A stretch of 51,692 nucleotides of DNA from an uncultured Eggerthellaceae bacterium (GCA_947565185.1 CANODU010000007.1:1-51692), one strand, 5' to 3'. Shown: positions 9,701 to 18,870, counted from the stretch's first letter. Notes: generated by a model from the sequence alone, not told the origin. Numbers and translations are program-made.

Positions 9701-11044
9701 TTACGCATCAGCTTTCGGTTCAGACGGCGTTGCCGCAGGATTTGTAACCTCTATCTCAGCCTTGGCGACCAGGTCGTTGTTGGCCTTCAGGCGCTCGGCT
9801 GATTCGCGCAGCGCGAACATATGCCCTGCCGTCTCTGCCTGCTTGATCATCTGCTGCGGATTCATCTGCGGATTCATGGCACGGCACGCCTCGATCAGAT
9901 CCTCTTCGGTGATGGACATGCCCTCATGGCGGAAATAGGCATCCAGCGCGAATCCCTGAGTGAGCATCTGGCGCACCTGGAGCATCAGCATCATGCCGAA
10001 CTGCTGCTCTCCGCCGTTCTGCTCCACGAACTGATCCCACGTCATGCCCTGCTGCTTGAGATCCATGCGAATGTTGGCCACCATCTGGTCGCGCATATGC
10101 TCATAGACCTCATCGGCTATCTTACCCTCGAAGCGAGTGGCCAGCTCCGCTGCTGCCATCTGGCGCACATAGGAGTCGTACTCTGCGCGCGCTTGGCGCT
10201 CAAGGCCGCTTCCCATATCGCGACGCAGCTCATCTATCCCCTTGTACATGGGCATGTTCGCCTTCACCCATGCATCATCTATCTCAGGCGCCTCTTCTTT
10301 CATGAAGCTCAAGATGGTCACCTTCGCATCCACGACCTGGGTGCGCTCATTCATATCCTCGTCGAAATCAGGTCCTTCGAAGGAGAACTCCTTGGTCTCC
10401 CCCACCTTCATGCCCAAGACGGCATTCTCGAAGCCCTCAGGCATGAAGCCTTCGCCGGCAGTATAGGTACGCCCCGTCGTAGAAAGGCCCTTGAGCTCCT
10501 TGTCACCCTCTTTCGCCTCCATGGCCAGCTTGATGTGGTCCCCTTTTTGCACCACGCGATCCGCGGGCGCATCGGTATCATCCACATAGGACTTATAGCG
10601 TTCGGACATCTCCGCAAGCTGTCTGTCAACCACGGATTCATCCATCTGGAAGGGCGGGACCTTGATGTGCACAGGCTCATAGGAAGTGAGCTCATACTCA
10701 GGCTTCAGCTCCACTTCCACCTCGAAGCGGAACTCCGCATTCGGCTTGAATGGCGTCTTGGCTTGAGCGGAAGGCGGATACGACGGGGTGAGGCCCTTCT
10801 TATCCACGGCCACAGGCGCCAGCGCATCCATGGCAGATGCTTCTACGATGGAATCCAGATTCTTGATGCCCATCTGCTCTTCGGCTGCCTGATCGATGGT
10901 CTGCCCCTTCGCCGGTGGCTTCATGCCCATGGACTGAGCGAATGCCATCTTGGCTGCATACAGCGCGTTCGAAGTCTCTTGAGGGGTGGCCACCGCCTCC
11001 AACGTGATCTTATTGCCATCTTTCTTGATCTGCTTGACCTTCAT
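9701..11044 (-). CDS. tig: Trigger factor-type chaperone / peptidyl-prolyl isomerase
   Basis: A 447-residue protein with trigger factor organisation: N-terminal domain to about residue 105, FKBP-like PPIase region (about 150-245; VVQKGDHIKLAMEA, GFMPEGFENAVLGMKVGET) and a long helical C-terminal chaperone domain. The ATG at 11044 follows GCAGGAG. The N-terminal domain lacks the GFRxGxxP ribosome-docking signature seen in most trigger factors; the matching region reads SMGMKPPAKGQTI. Only one full-length copy is in the window; a shortened paralogue lies at 39410-40249. A TAGAAT -10-like box (11103-11108, minus strand) is present upstream. Identity as tig is good; ribosome binding is unproven. 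Confidence 0.85.
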   Translation of the reverse strand: MKVKQIKKDGNKITLEAVATPQETSNALYAAKMAFAQSMGMKPPAKGQTIDQAAEEQMGIKNLDSIVEASAMDALAPVAVDKKGLTPSYPPSAQAKTPFKPNAEFRFEVEVELKPEYELTSYEPVHIKVPPFQMDESVVDRQLAEMSERYKSYVDDTDAPADRVVQKGDHIKLAMEAKEGDKELKGLSTTGRTYTAGEGFMPEGFENAVLGMKVGETKEFSFEGPDFDEDMNERTQVVDAKVTILSFMKEEAPEIDDAWVKANMPMYKGIDELRRDMGSGLERQARAEYDSYVRQMAAAELATRFEGKIADEVYEHMRDQMVANIRMDLKQQGMTWDQFVEQNGGEQQFGMMLMLQVRQMLTQGFALDAYFRHEGMSITEEDLIEACRAMNPQMNPQQMIKQAETAGHMFALRESAERLKANNDLVAKAEIEVTNPAATPSEPKADA

Positions 11045-11102
11045 AGATATATCTCCTGCTTTCCTTTGCGGTGCGCAGAGCGCCTCATCTTTTTCGCGTT
11101 GC

Positions 11103-11108
11103 ATTCTA
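11103..11108 (-). promoter_or_regulatory. -10-like box upstream of tig
   Basis: TAGAAT on the minus strand, 59 bases before the tig ATG. The same hexamer stands upstream of thrH (34522) and of the small gene at 39106, each flanked by C residues. No good -35 box is visible 16-18 bases further upstream. Confidence 0.3.
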
Positions 11109-11195
11109 GCATGCTGCGAAAGCCTTCACGCCCCTTGAGACCGTATCGGGCAGATCTGAAGATCTGCGCTCCGAATATCGCGCACCATGTAATTC

Positions 11196-11218
11196 GTAGT
11201 GCAGCAATTCATTGCTGC
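11196..11218 (+). repeat. REP-like element 1
   Basis: GTAG followed by a perfect 8-base stem, GCAGCAAT and ATTGCTGC, with a two-base loop. It is one of at least seven GTAG/GTGG-headed palindromes in the gaps of this window. It lies in tandem, same orientation, with the next element. Confidence 0.7.
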
Positions 11219-11235
11219 CTCATGTCAGGTTGTTC

Positions 11236-11260
11236 GTGGCGGCAGCGATTCATTGCTGCC
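11236..11260 (+). repeat. REP-like element 2, overlapping the end of the MFS gene
   Basis: GTGG followed by GGCAGCGAT and ATTGCTGCC (nine pairs, one G-T). The palindrome overlaps the last codons and TGA of the MFS gene ending at 11250, so it supplies the C-terminal residues RQQ. Its right arm is nearly identical to that of element 1. Confidence 0.7.
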
Positions 11261-12683
11261 TTGCGCGGCGGCGCCATGTGTAGAGCGTAGCCAAGATCAG
11301 CATGATGACCTCGATGACCAGCATGATGACGACCGTATGCTGAAAGCCCGCTCTATAAGCCGCTGTGCGTGCCACACCGCCTGCAACAAGCGCCTCCATC
11401 GTATTCGAGAACGAGCCCACCAAAAGAGATGATGAGAGCGAGCTTGCCAGTTGGATGGACACCGAAGCGATGGATGCACCAGCAGCCACTTGCTCTGCAG
11501 GAAGCGCTTCAAGGGCTGTGGCTCTGTTGGGCGAGTTCTCGAATCCCACGCCGCCCAAGATGAAGAGACACGCGATCAGCAGCGGGATGACCAGCGCAAA
11601 CCCTGCAAGCCAAAGAATGGCCGCAAAGCCTGCGGAGATGACGAGAAAGCCAAGGGGCACGATGGGCCAGATGCCGCGCTTGTCTGTGACCTTGCCCGCC
11701 ACCAAGGCGATGCCCGCGTAAGCAAGCTGGGGAAGCAGCATGAATAGGCCCGCCTGGGAGGCATCGAAGCCCACTGCGCCCTCCAGATAGAGCGGCACGG
11801 TCAGACGCACGGCATGCTCTGCCAACGACCCGAACATGAGGAGCATGATGCCCGCAAGGAAAGCCTTGTTCGCAAGCGGTGCCAGGCTGAGGAGCGGCAC
11901 CGAAAGATGTCGCTGCCGCCATGCGAAGAGTCCGAGCACCACGCTCCCTGCTGCTATCATGCCCGCAGCCACCACAAGATGGCGCTCCAACTGAGAGATG
12001 CCGAACATGAGACTGGCAAGCCCGAAGAAGATGAGCATGACGCTCAAAGCATCGATATGCGCAGGTGCGGGGTCCTTCTCTCCGATGGGCTTCATGATGA
12101 AGAAGCTAGCCACGCAACAGGCGATGCCCGCGAAAGCCGTGGGCGCGAAGACCGCATTCACCCCAAAGCGCGTGAGCAGAAGCCCTGATGCGAAGGGGCT
12201 CACGGCGAATCCGATGCCACCGAAGGCTGTGAAGAGGGAAAGCCAGAACGCGCGCTTATCTGAGGGCGCGATCTTCAGAAGCGCTGTGCTGGCTGAAGGG
12301 AAGAGCAGCCCTGACGCTCCTGCCTGCAGTACGCGAGCTGCCATGATCATCCAGAAGTCCTGAGCGATGAGCCCCACGATGCCACCCGCAGCCATGAGCG
12401 CCGTTGCGGTGCAGAAGATGGCCTTCACGCCGAAGCGGTGGAGCAAGCGCGCACCGAGCGCGATCATGGTGGCTCCGATGATGGTGAAGGCCAGGATGAC
12501 CCAATTCGCCATGGAGACAGGCACATGGAAGGTCCGCGATACATCCGGGAGCGTCACGGACATGAGCGTGATCATGAAGCCGTTGCAGAACATGGTAGCG
12601 ATGATGACGATGGTCATGGCATGCGCATCGTGTGCGGAGAGGATGGTCGTACCTGGCTTGCTGCTGTCTGCCACCTCTGCCAT
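11250..12683 (-). CDS. MFS transporter, DHA2/EmrB-like drug exporter type
   Basis: A 477-residue membrane protein with about 14 predicted hydrophobic segments, the size and pattern of the DHA2 (14-helix) drug:proton antiporters. Visible features: a short cytosolic N-terminus, ARLLHRFGVKAIFC as the loop between helices 2 and 3, ARVLQAGASGLLFPSAS (helix 4), and GGIGFAVSPFASGLLL in the place of the antiporter motif C. The ATG at 12683 follows AAGGGGG. It is on the same strand as tig but separated by 205 bases containing two REP-like elements. The substrate is unknown. Confidence 0.85.
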   Translation of the reverse strand: MAEVADSSKPGTTILSAHDAHAMTIVIIATMFCNGFMITLMSVTLPDVSRTFHVPVSMANWVILAFTIIGATMIALGARLLHRFGVKAIFCTATALMAAGGIVGLIAQDFWMIMAARVLQAGASGLLFPSASTALLKIAPSDKRAFWLSLFTAFGGIGFAVSPFASGLLLTRFGVNAVFAPTAFAGIACCVASFFIMKPIGEKDPAPAHIDALSVMLIFFGLASLMFGISQLERHLVVAAGMIAAGSVVLGLFAWRQRHLSVPLLSLAPLANKAFLAGIMLLMFGSLAEHAVRLTVPLYLEGAVGFDASQAGLFMLLPQLAYAGIALVAGKVTDKRGIWPIVPLGFLVISAGFAAILWLAGFALVIPLLIACLFILGGVGFENSPNRATALEALPAEQVAAGASIASVSIQLASSLSSSLLVGSFSNTMEALVAGGVARTAAYRAGFQHTVVIMLVIEVIMLILATLYTWRRRARQQ

Positions 12684-12819
12684 CGCGCCCCCTTACGGTC
12701 ATCCTCAGGCTTAAGCGTATGCCACCCGATGCCGCATCTGCACCGTGCTGCACAACGGATGCCGAACGGTCACCCACCATGGACGGGCACAAGAGCGCTG
12801 GAGCGTGAAGCGCCGTGCG

Positions 12820-15800
12820 TCACTCGTTGGATTTCAGGCTCTCGATCATGTTGATGTTCGCGAGCTTCTTGCGCATGAAGAGCATCACCACCAAGGCGAA
12901 CAAGATGGTGACCACGAAGGCGATCACGTAGCTCAACACATGGATCTCGCGTCCGAACATGACATAGTCCACCTCAGCGGTGACGATCACGAACCCTTCG
13001 AGCACGATACCGAAGACAAGGCCGATCAAGGCGCCCAAGATGGTCAGCAAGATGGTCTCTCGATAGATGTACATGTCCACCTCATGCGGCGTGAAGCCGA
13101 GCACCTTGAGCGTGGCTATCTCGCGCTGACGTTCGGTGATGTTGATGTTCGTCAAGTTGTAGAGCACGATGAAGGCAAGCGCCGCTGCGGCCACCACGAG
13201 CACCACCACGATCATATTCACGCTGGAGAGCATCTTGCGATAGGCATCGATGGTCTCGTTGTTGAACGCGATGGTCTTCACGCCCTCGATGCCTTCCGCG
13301 GCCTCCCTGAATGCGTCGTGATCCCCCTCATCATCACCCACTTGAGCGAACATCGTCTTTGCATCCGGCGCTTCTCCGAACGTGTCCTCATAGACATCGC
13401 GTCCCAAAAAGACGTAGTTGGCCACATAATTCTCCATGATCCCCGTGACGCGCAAGCCATAGGTGGTGTTAGTGGCATTGCCCATGGAGTCCTGCTCGGC
13501 CAACGTGAGCTCGTCCCCTACGCCAAGCCCAAGGAGGTTCGCGGTCTTTTCTGTGAGGATCACGCCATCCCTTCCAAGCTCAAGGGGCTCGTGCCCTACG
13601 CGCGTGCGCATGACCCAGAGCTTCTGGAAGGCAGCCGGATCCTCAGGAACGATGACGGAAACGGAAAGGTCGGATCTATCCGGGCCACTTGCCATCATGG
13701 ACTCCGCTTGGGCGAAGGCGCTCTGCTCGGTCAATCCCTCTAGCTCATGACGCGCATCGCGAGTGAGGTCATCATCACCCGTCACTTGGACGTTGTAGAG
13801 CACGGTACGCCCGAACTGCTTGTCGATGATGTCGTTGATGGCGTCTGAGAGTCCAAGCCCCGTGAGCAAGAGCCCCGTGCAGCCAGCTATGCCGATCACG
13901 GTCATGACCAGACGCTTCTTGTACCGGAAGATGTTGCGGCAGGTCACCTTCCACGAGAAGGAAAGGTGGCGCCAAAGCGGCCGGATGCGTTCGAGCAGGA
14001 TGCGCTTTCCCTGCTTGGGCGCGCGCGGGAGCATGAGCTGGGCAGGCGTTTCGCGCAGGGTGCTGGCAACGGCCGCCCAGGTGGCGATGAGCGTGACGCC
14101 CACGCCCAATCCCGCAGAGGAGAGCGCGATCAGCGGGTCGATGGGCATGATGATGCCATGGGGAACGCTATAGATGATGGCGTAGGCCTCCATGATGATG
14201 GGCGGCAAGATCAAGGAGAGCGCCACGATGCCGATGACGCTGCCAGTGACGGAAGCCACGGCCGCATAGATCAGATACTTCGATGTAATGCGCGCGCGTG
14301 AATAGCCGAGCGCCTTGAACGTGCCGATCAGCACGCGCTCTTCTTCCACCATGCGCGTCATGGTGGTGAGCGCTACCAATGCCGCCACCAAGAAGAAGAT
14401 GAACGGGAAGAACGATGCGATGGAGTCCACACGGTCCGCATCGGATTCGAAGCTGACCACGCCTGGATTCTTCGTGCGATCCATGATGAGCCATTCAGGC
14501 ATCTCTATGGCATCGATATCAGCTTGCCCGTCCGCTAGCTTGGCCTCCGCATCGGCGAATTCCTCCTGAGCCTTCGCGTGCTCCTCCTCATACTCTGCCA
14601 GACCGCTTTCGTACTCCTCCTCCCCTTGGGCCAGCTGCGCGCGTCCATCGGCCAGCTTCGCCTTTGCGCTTGCCAGCTGAGATTCCGCAGATGATAGCTG
14701 CTCCGCGGCCGCGGCGCGCTCTGATGCAAGCCGTTCGCGCGCAGAGGCAAGCTGCGAAGCTCCGTCCTCTGCCTGTGCATGCCCTGCGTCCCAATCATCC
14801 TGGGATCGGATGAGCGTCTCAAGCTGCGCGATCTGGGCGGTAAGCGCAGATGCCTGCTCCTCATATCCTGGCATGGTGGGATCGAGCGCTGCCAGCTGGG
14901 CTTTGAGCCCCTCCACGACACCCGCTGCATTCTCGGGCGTGACACCCAACGCGGCCACAGCAGCCCAGCCGGCCTTGAGCTCTGGCAATGCCTGGTCCAG
15001 CTGCGCCTTGGAAGCGTCCAACTGCGCCTGTTGCTCTTCGATCTGCGCTTCGGCATCCGCCATCTGCTCATCTGCTGATGCGCGCTCCTGTGCTAGCTTC
15101 GCCACGCCTGAGTCGTATTCAGCCTGGCCGCTCGATATCTGCTCTCTGCTTGAGTCAAGCTGAGCCGCCGCGTCATCGAGCGCTTTGCGCGCATCCGCCA
15201 GCTGCGACTCCGCGTCCGCCCGCTCCGATTCATATTCGCGACGCTTCTCATCAAGCGTCTTCTGGGCATCAGAGCGCACTTCATCAAGACGCGTCTGCTC
15301 CCGGGAAGGCGCTATGCCCTGGATCTCCTTCACCACCTCATCCACGCGGCTCTGGTAATCAAAGGAGCCAGACATCTCTGCGTCTGCCCCTTCTACCGTG
15401 ATGAACGCCTCGGTATAGGGAAGATCAGCGACGAAGTCGTTTACTGGCACATACATGAACTGGTCTATGGTGCCCGATCCCAAGGTGGTGGAGCCCATGG
15501 CTGTGGTGGAGACGTAATACGGCGAATGCGCGAAGCCCACCACCTTGAAGGTGCGCTCGCGCAACGTATCATCTATATCCTGCACGCCTTCATCGAGACG
15601 GATCTCATCCCCAAGGGAAACGGGCGAATTCATCACGTTGTCGGCAGATATCACGCACTCATCCGGCGCCTTCGGCCACGTCCCCTCTACCAAGGTGAGC
15701 TTGTTCTGCACCGCATCTGCATCTTCAGGCACGATGGTCATGGCCTCATCCATGACCTGAGAGACCTTCACCTCATAGGGAAGCGAATGGATGCGCACGG

Positions 15801-16107
15801 CATATTGCTCTTCGTTCAAGGTGACCATGGCATCGGTCTCGAACGCGCCTTCGACGCTCCGAACGCCATCTATCTGGCGCAGCGCATCCAGATCCGCATC
15901 AGTGAGGCCCAGCGTGGACACGACGCGGATATCCATCAGATCGGTCTGGTCATAATAGGCATCCGCTGCCATATCCATATCCGGTGCCGTCATGCGAAGC
16001 CCTGCATAGAAGCCGCAACCGAGGGCCGCGATGCCCACGATGGCCAGGAAACGGCCCCATGATCCGGTGATGGAACGGGCTATCTCTGTATCGAATGCGC
16101 TTCGCAT
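12820..16107 (-). CDS. Large FtsX-like ABC transporter permease with coiled-coil extracellular domain
   Basis: A 1095-residue permease. An N-terminal transmembrane segment (about 18-38, FLAIVGIAALGCGFYAGLR) is followed by a MacB-like periplasmic/extracellular domain, then about 290 residues (roughly 255-545) of heptad-rich coiled coil full of A, E, Q, L, S and K. Three membrane helices follow (from about 565), a second extracellular domain, and three final helices (from about 965), so two FtsX domains are present. The next gene upstream is its ATPase, 30 bases away. Such permeases export peptides or lipids or act on the envelope; no substrate can be named. A further 136 bases downstream hold no recognisable gene. 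Confidence 0.88.
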   Translation of the reverse strand: MRSAFDTEIARSITGSWGRFLAIVGIAALGCGFYAGLRMTAPDMDMAADAYYDQTDLMDIRVVSTLGLTDADLDALRQIDGVRSVEGAFETDAMVTLNEEQYAVRIHSLPYEVKVSQVMDEAMTIVPEDADAVQNKLTLVEGTWPKAPDECVISADNVMNSPVSLGDEIRLDEGVQDIDDTLRERTFKVVGFAHSPYYVSTTAMGSTTLGSGTIDQFMYVPVNDFVADLPYTEAFITVEGADAEMSGSFDYQSRVDEVVKEIQGIAPSREQTRLDEVRSDAQKTLDEKRREYESERADAESQLADARKALDDAAAQLDSSREQISSGQAEYDSGVAKLAQERASADEQMADAEAQIEEQQAQLDASKAQLDQALPELKAGWAAVAALGVTPENAAGVVEGLKAQLAALDPTMPGYEEQASALTAQIAQLETLIRSQDDWDAGHAQAEDGASQLASARERLASERAAAAEQLSSAESQLASAKAKLADGRAQLAQGEEEYESGLAEYEEEHAKAQEEFADAEAKLADGQADIDAIEMPEWLIMDRTKNPGVVSFESDADRVDSIASFFPFIFFLVAALVALTTMTRMVEEERVLIGTFKALGYSRARITSKYLIYAAVASVTGSVIGIVALSLILPPIIMEAYAIIYSVPHGIIMPIDPLIALSSAGLGVGVTLIATWAAVASTLRETPAQLMLPRAPKQGKRILLERIRPLWRHLSFSWKVTCRNIFRYKKRLVMTVIGIAGCTGLLLTGLGLSDAINDIIDKQFGRTVLYNVQVTGDDDLTRDARHELEGLTEQSAFAQAESMMASGPDRSDLSVSVIVPEDPAAFQKLWVMRTRVGHEPLELGRDGVILTEKTANLLGLGVGDELTLAEQDSMGNATNTTYGLRVTGIMENYVANYVFLGRDVYEDTFGEAPDAKTMFAQVGDDEGDHDAFREAAEGIEGVKTIAFNNETIDAYRKMLSSVNMIVVVLVVAAAALAFIVLYNLTNINITERQREIATLKVLGFTPHEVDMYIYRETILLTILGALIGLVFGIVLEGFVIVTAEVDYVMFGREIHVLSYVIAFVVTILFALVVMLFMRKKLANINMIESLKSNE

Positions 16108-16137
16108 GGCTTGTTCTTCTTCGAAAGACCCTTGAAG

Positions 16138-16839
16138 CTACCACTTCAGCGTATCGGCTGAGGCGGGGCTGCCATTCAGCTCGACCGCGGCGACGCTGCC
16201 CTCGCGCACATGGATCACCCGGTTCGCGATCGCACAGAACTCCGTGTTATGCGTGACCATGATGACGGTCTTGCCCGTTTGGCGGCAGGTGTCCTGCAAA
16301 AGGGCGATGATGGCCTTGCCCGTGTGGTAGTCAAGCGCTCCTGTGGGCTCATCGCAAAGCAGAAGCTTCGGGTTCTTCGCCAGAGCACGCGCTATGGCCA
16401 CGCGCTGTTGCTCTCCGCCTGACAGCTGTCCCGGGAAGTTGTCCTTGCGCGCCCCAAGGCCTACATCGTCCAAGGTCTGATCCACATCGAGAGGATCATT
16501 GCATATCTGACTAGCAAGCTCAACATTCTCGCGCGCTGTGAGGTTCTGGACCAGATTGTAGAACTGGAAGACGAAGCCGATATCATGGCGGCGATACATC
16601 GTGAGCTCTTTGGCATCGAAGGAGCTCACGAGCCTATCCTCCAGCTTGATGGTGCCGCTGGTGCAGCTGTCCATTCCTCCCAGCATGTTGAGCAATGTGG
16701 TCTTGCCAGCGCCTGAAGGGCCCACGATGACCACGAATTCGCCGCGCTCTATCTCAAACGTCATGTCGTGGACGGCCTTGACCTCCACTTCGCCCATCTT
16801 GTATATCTTCGAAACATCTTCGAACTCTACGAAGGCCAC
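16138..16839 (-). CDS. ABC transporter ATP-binding protein (MacB/LolD type)
   Basis: A 233-residue ATPase partner of the adjoining FtsX-like permease. Walker A is GPSGAGKTT, the signature is LSGGEQQR, Walker B is [11 protein letters not shown], and the H-loop histidine is in VTHN. I start at the GTG at 16839 (protein [20 protein letters not shown]), preceded by AGGGG and matching the usual start of this family; an in-frame ATG at 16905 would add 22 atypical residues and has no ribosome-binding site. The [19 protein letters not shown] opening is typical of MacB/LolD-type ATPases paired with FtsX permeases. Confidence 0.92.
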   Translation of the reverse strand: MAFVEFEDVSKIYKMGEVEVKAVHDMTFEIERGEFVVIVGPSGAGKTTLLNMLGGMDSCTSGTIKLEDRLVSSFDAKELTMYRRHDIGFVFQFYNLVQNLTARENVELASQICNDPLDVDQTLDDVGLGARKDNFPGQLSGGEQQRVAIARALAKNPKLLLCDEPTGALDYHTGKAIIALLQDTCRQTGKTVIMVTHNTEFCAIANRVIHVREGSVAAVELNGSPASADTLKW

Positions 16840-16942
16840 GTCACGTACCCCTATCAACGATACAGCATCGTCAAAGCCTGTGCCCTGTGCTCTCTTTCCT
16901 CTCATGATAATCTAGTTTCAGGGTAAAGAGAGAGGAGATGCG

Positions 16943-17866
16943 GTGCCGTGCCATCTTGAGAACGTGCTCCTGGTTGCGAACCCCACCTCCCAGAGTGGAC
17001 GCGGCGCTCACCTTGCCGAAGAGGCTGTAGAAGCGCTCTTCAAGCGCATGCGCGATTCCTCTATCGAGGTCATCCTGACCAAGCATCCCCACCATGCCAC
17101 GCAGATCGCCGCCGAAGCGGGCAGCTTCGATGCGCTCATCGTGCTAGGCGGAGATGGCGTGGTCCATGAAGCTGTGAACGGGCTCATGCAGCTTCCGCAT
17201 GACATACGGCCCATCTTCGGTGTGATCCCCACGGGCTCGGGCAATGACTTCGCGAGGGCCATCGGCATGCCGAAGGGGGTGGAGCGCGCGTGCAATGCGC
17301 TCTGCTCGGCCGTGGCCACGCCCACTGACATAGGATGTGTGAACGGGCGCTATTTCGCCGAGACGCTCTCGTTCGGCCTTGATGCAGCCATCGCGTTGGA
17401 CACGGTTGAGCGGCGCAAGGAGACGGGGCGCAAGGGCACGCTCCTCTATGGAACGAGCGCCGCACACCAGCTCAAGCATAGCTTCAGAGCCTATGGCTAT
17501 ACGCTGTCACTGGACGGTCTGAGCCCGACACGCGGACGTTCCATCACCTTCGCTGTGCAGAACGGGCCCTACTACGGAGGCGGATTCAAGATCTGCCCTG
17601 AAGCGAAGATGGGCGATGGCTTGCTGGATCTTTGCATATCGCACCCGCCCATCTCGCGCGCCAAGGCATCCCTTGCATTCTTGAAGGCGAAGGCGGGAAA
17701 GCACACGCACATGCGCGAGCTGTCCTTCTTGAAGGCCTCGAAGCTCACCGTCACCTTCGATGAGGAGCCACCATCACAGACCGATGGCGAAGCACTGGGT
17801 GGCACCTGCTTCGATGTGCATGTCGAACACGATGCCCTCCGCGTCCTTGAGCCCATCTGGCAGTGA
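16943..17866 (+). CDS. Diacylglycerol kinase family lipid kinase (YegS/BmrU-like)
   Basis: A 307-residue cytosolic lipid kinase and the only plus-strand gene in the block that splits the ribosomal cluster. The catalytic GGDG motif (VLGGDGVVHEAVNGL) and PTGSGNDFAR loop are intact. The GTG at 16943 has GAGGAG five bases upstream; an ATG at 16938 is in another frame. It is divergent from the ABC genes and convergent with the lipoprotein gene. The family phosphorylates diacylglycerol or related lipids; which one is used here cannot be said. Confidence 0.9.
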   Translation: MPCHLENVLLVANPTSQSGRGAHLAEEAVEALFKRMRDSSIEVILTKHPHHATQIAAEAGSFDALIVLGGDGVVHEAVNGLMQLPHDIRPIFGVIPTGSGNDFARAIGMPKGVERACNALCSAVATPTDIGCVNGRYFAETLSFGLDAAIALDTVERRKETGRKGTLLYGTSAAHQLKHSFRAYGYTLSLDGLSPTRGRSITFAVQNGPYYGGGFKICPEAKMGDGLLDLCISHPPISRAKASLAFLKAKAGKHTHMRELSFLKASKLTVTFDEEPPSQTDGEALGGTCFDVHVEHDALRVLEPIWQ

Positions 17867-17892
17867 TGCCCAAAACCAGCCTCCGAACATGA

Positions 17893-17920
17893 GAAGGGGC
17901 CCGCTTAAGCGGACCCCTTC
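17893..17920. terminator. Bidirectional hairpin between convergent genes
   Basis: GAAGGGG-C-CCGC and GCGG-A-CCCCTTC pair around TTAA with a single mismatch. It lies between the lipid kinase and the lipoprotein gene, which converge here. There is no strong T-run, so it is a likely but not certain terminator for both. Confidence 0.6.
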
Positions 17921-17943
17921 GATCGCATCATGCGAGTCGTGCC

Positions 17944-18774
17944 TTACTGCTCAGATGAGGTTCCTTCGGCCTGATCCGTGCTGGTACCCTCAGCGGTGCC
18001 ATCGGTCGGCTCAGGAAGAGCCGGCACCTCAGTGGTGCCATAATCGAAATACACGCACTTGATCTCCACGGTGGTGGGGATGTCGGTCCCGTCAACGCCG
18101 ATGGTGTTGCCCTTGATGGTGCTCAAAAACGTATTCAGCTTCCCATCTGCGTTGAACGTGTATTCGGCCACGCATTCGCTGATGCTGGAATAGGTATCAG
18201 CGAAGATGCCGCTTGCCATCAGCTTGGCAGGATCCACGGTCAGCTTCACCGCCTGCTTGCCATCCTGCTCGTAATAGGAGATCTGCTCAGCGCAATCCAT
18301 GTACGTGCGAGCATTCGCGTTGTCTTGGTCAGGGTTCGTGAGGCTGTCGATATAGCTCTGCTCGAATTCGACCGCAGCTCTATCCTCGCCCATCTCCTTG
18401 ATCCCCTGCGTGCCATCGATGTAATAGGTGGCATCAGCCTCAGAGGCGGGATTGGTCTCCGTACGGATGTAGAATCGAGAGGCACCATCGGTGATATCCC
18501 TCATGATGGTGGTCATCTGCACGTTGTCGTACGTCTCACCATCCACATCCGTCGCGGTATTCACGACCTGCACCTCAGAGCTGTTCTGCTCTGTAGGCGC
18601 ACTGAACAGGCCTTCCAGCAACGCGCGCGCCTTCGCGACGCTCTCCTCATCAGTGAGGCCTTCCACCTGTTGGTACTCCTCTTCGGGCTGCTCTTCCTGA
18701 GCGGGCTGGGAACCGCAACCCGCAAGCCCAAGGACGAGAGCGGCCGAACATGCTGCAACGAATATCTTCTTCAT
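17944..18774 (-). CDS. Predicted lipoprotein of unknown function
   Basis: A 276-residue exported protein. The signal peptide MKKIFVAACSAALVLGLAGC ends in the lipobox LAGC, so it should be lipid-anchored on the outer face of the membrane. A Gln/Glu-rich linker follows the cysteine, then a beta-rich domain (about 50-250) and a Ser/Thr/Glu-rich tail. The body resembles LolA/LppX-like or DUF4878-type carriers only in general size and pattern; I make no functional call. The ATG at 18774 has GAGGAAAGG upstream. The gene stands alone between the S10-type terminator and the lipid kinase. Confidence 0.8.
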   Translation of the reverse strand: MKKIFVAACSAALVLGLAGCGSQPAQEEQPEEEYQQVEGLTDEESVAKARALLEGLFSAPTEQNSSEVQVVNTATDVDGETYDNVQMTTIMRDITDGASRFYIRTETNPASEADATYYIDGTQGIKEMGEDRAAVEFEQSYIDSLTNPDQDNANARTYMDCAEQISYYEQDGKQAVKLTVDPAKLMASGIFADTYSSISECVAEYTFNADGKLNTFLSTIKGNTIGVDGTDIPTTVEIKCVYFDYGTTEVPALPEPTDGTAEGTSTDQAEGTSSEQ

Positions 18775-18813
18775 CTGCTGCCTTTCCTCATATCTCTGCT
18801 TCAAGCAGAGGGC

Positions 18814-18842
18814 ATTATACGAAGTGAACATCTGTTTGCCCC
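18814..18842 (-). promoter_or_regulatory. Candidate promoter of the lipoprotein gene
   Basis: A perfect TATAAT on the minus strand at 18819-18814, 40 bases before the lipoprotein start codon. The region 17 bases upstream (GGGGCA) is a poor -35 box, so it may need an activator. Confidence 0.4.
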
Positions 18843-18870
18843 TGCCAGAGGGGAAATCCATGGAGAATGC

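Noticed and set aside
9821-11290. Long plus-strand open frame (489 codons) over the trigger factor gene
   Set aside because: It lies antisense to tig, is rich in His, Leu and Arg in a pattern typical of reverse-complement frames of GC-rich genes, has no ribosome-binding site and no family resemblance.
12745-13743. Plus-strand open frame of 332 codons over the FtsX-like permease
   Set aside because: Antisense shadow, His/Asp-rich low-complexity translation, no start signal.
7887-18774. Whole inserted block as a recent mobile island
   Set aside because: No integrase, transposase, attachment repeats or tRNA are present, and the block consists of housekeeping-type genes with unremarkable composition as far as can be seen by eye; rearrangement is more likely.
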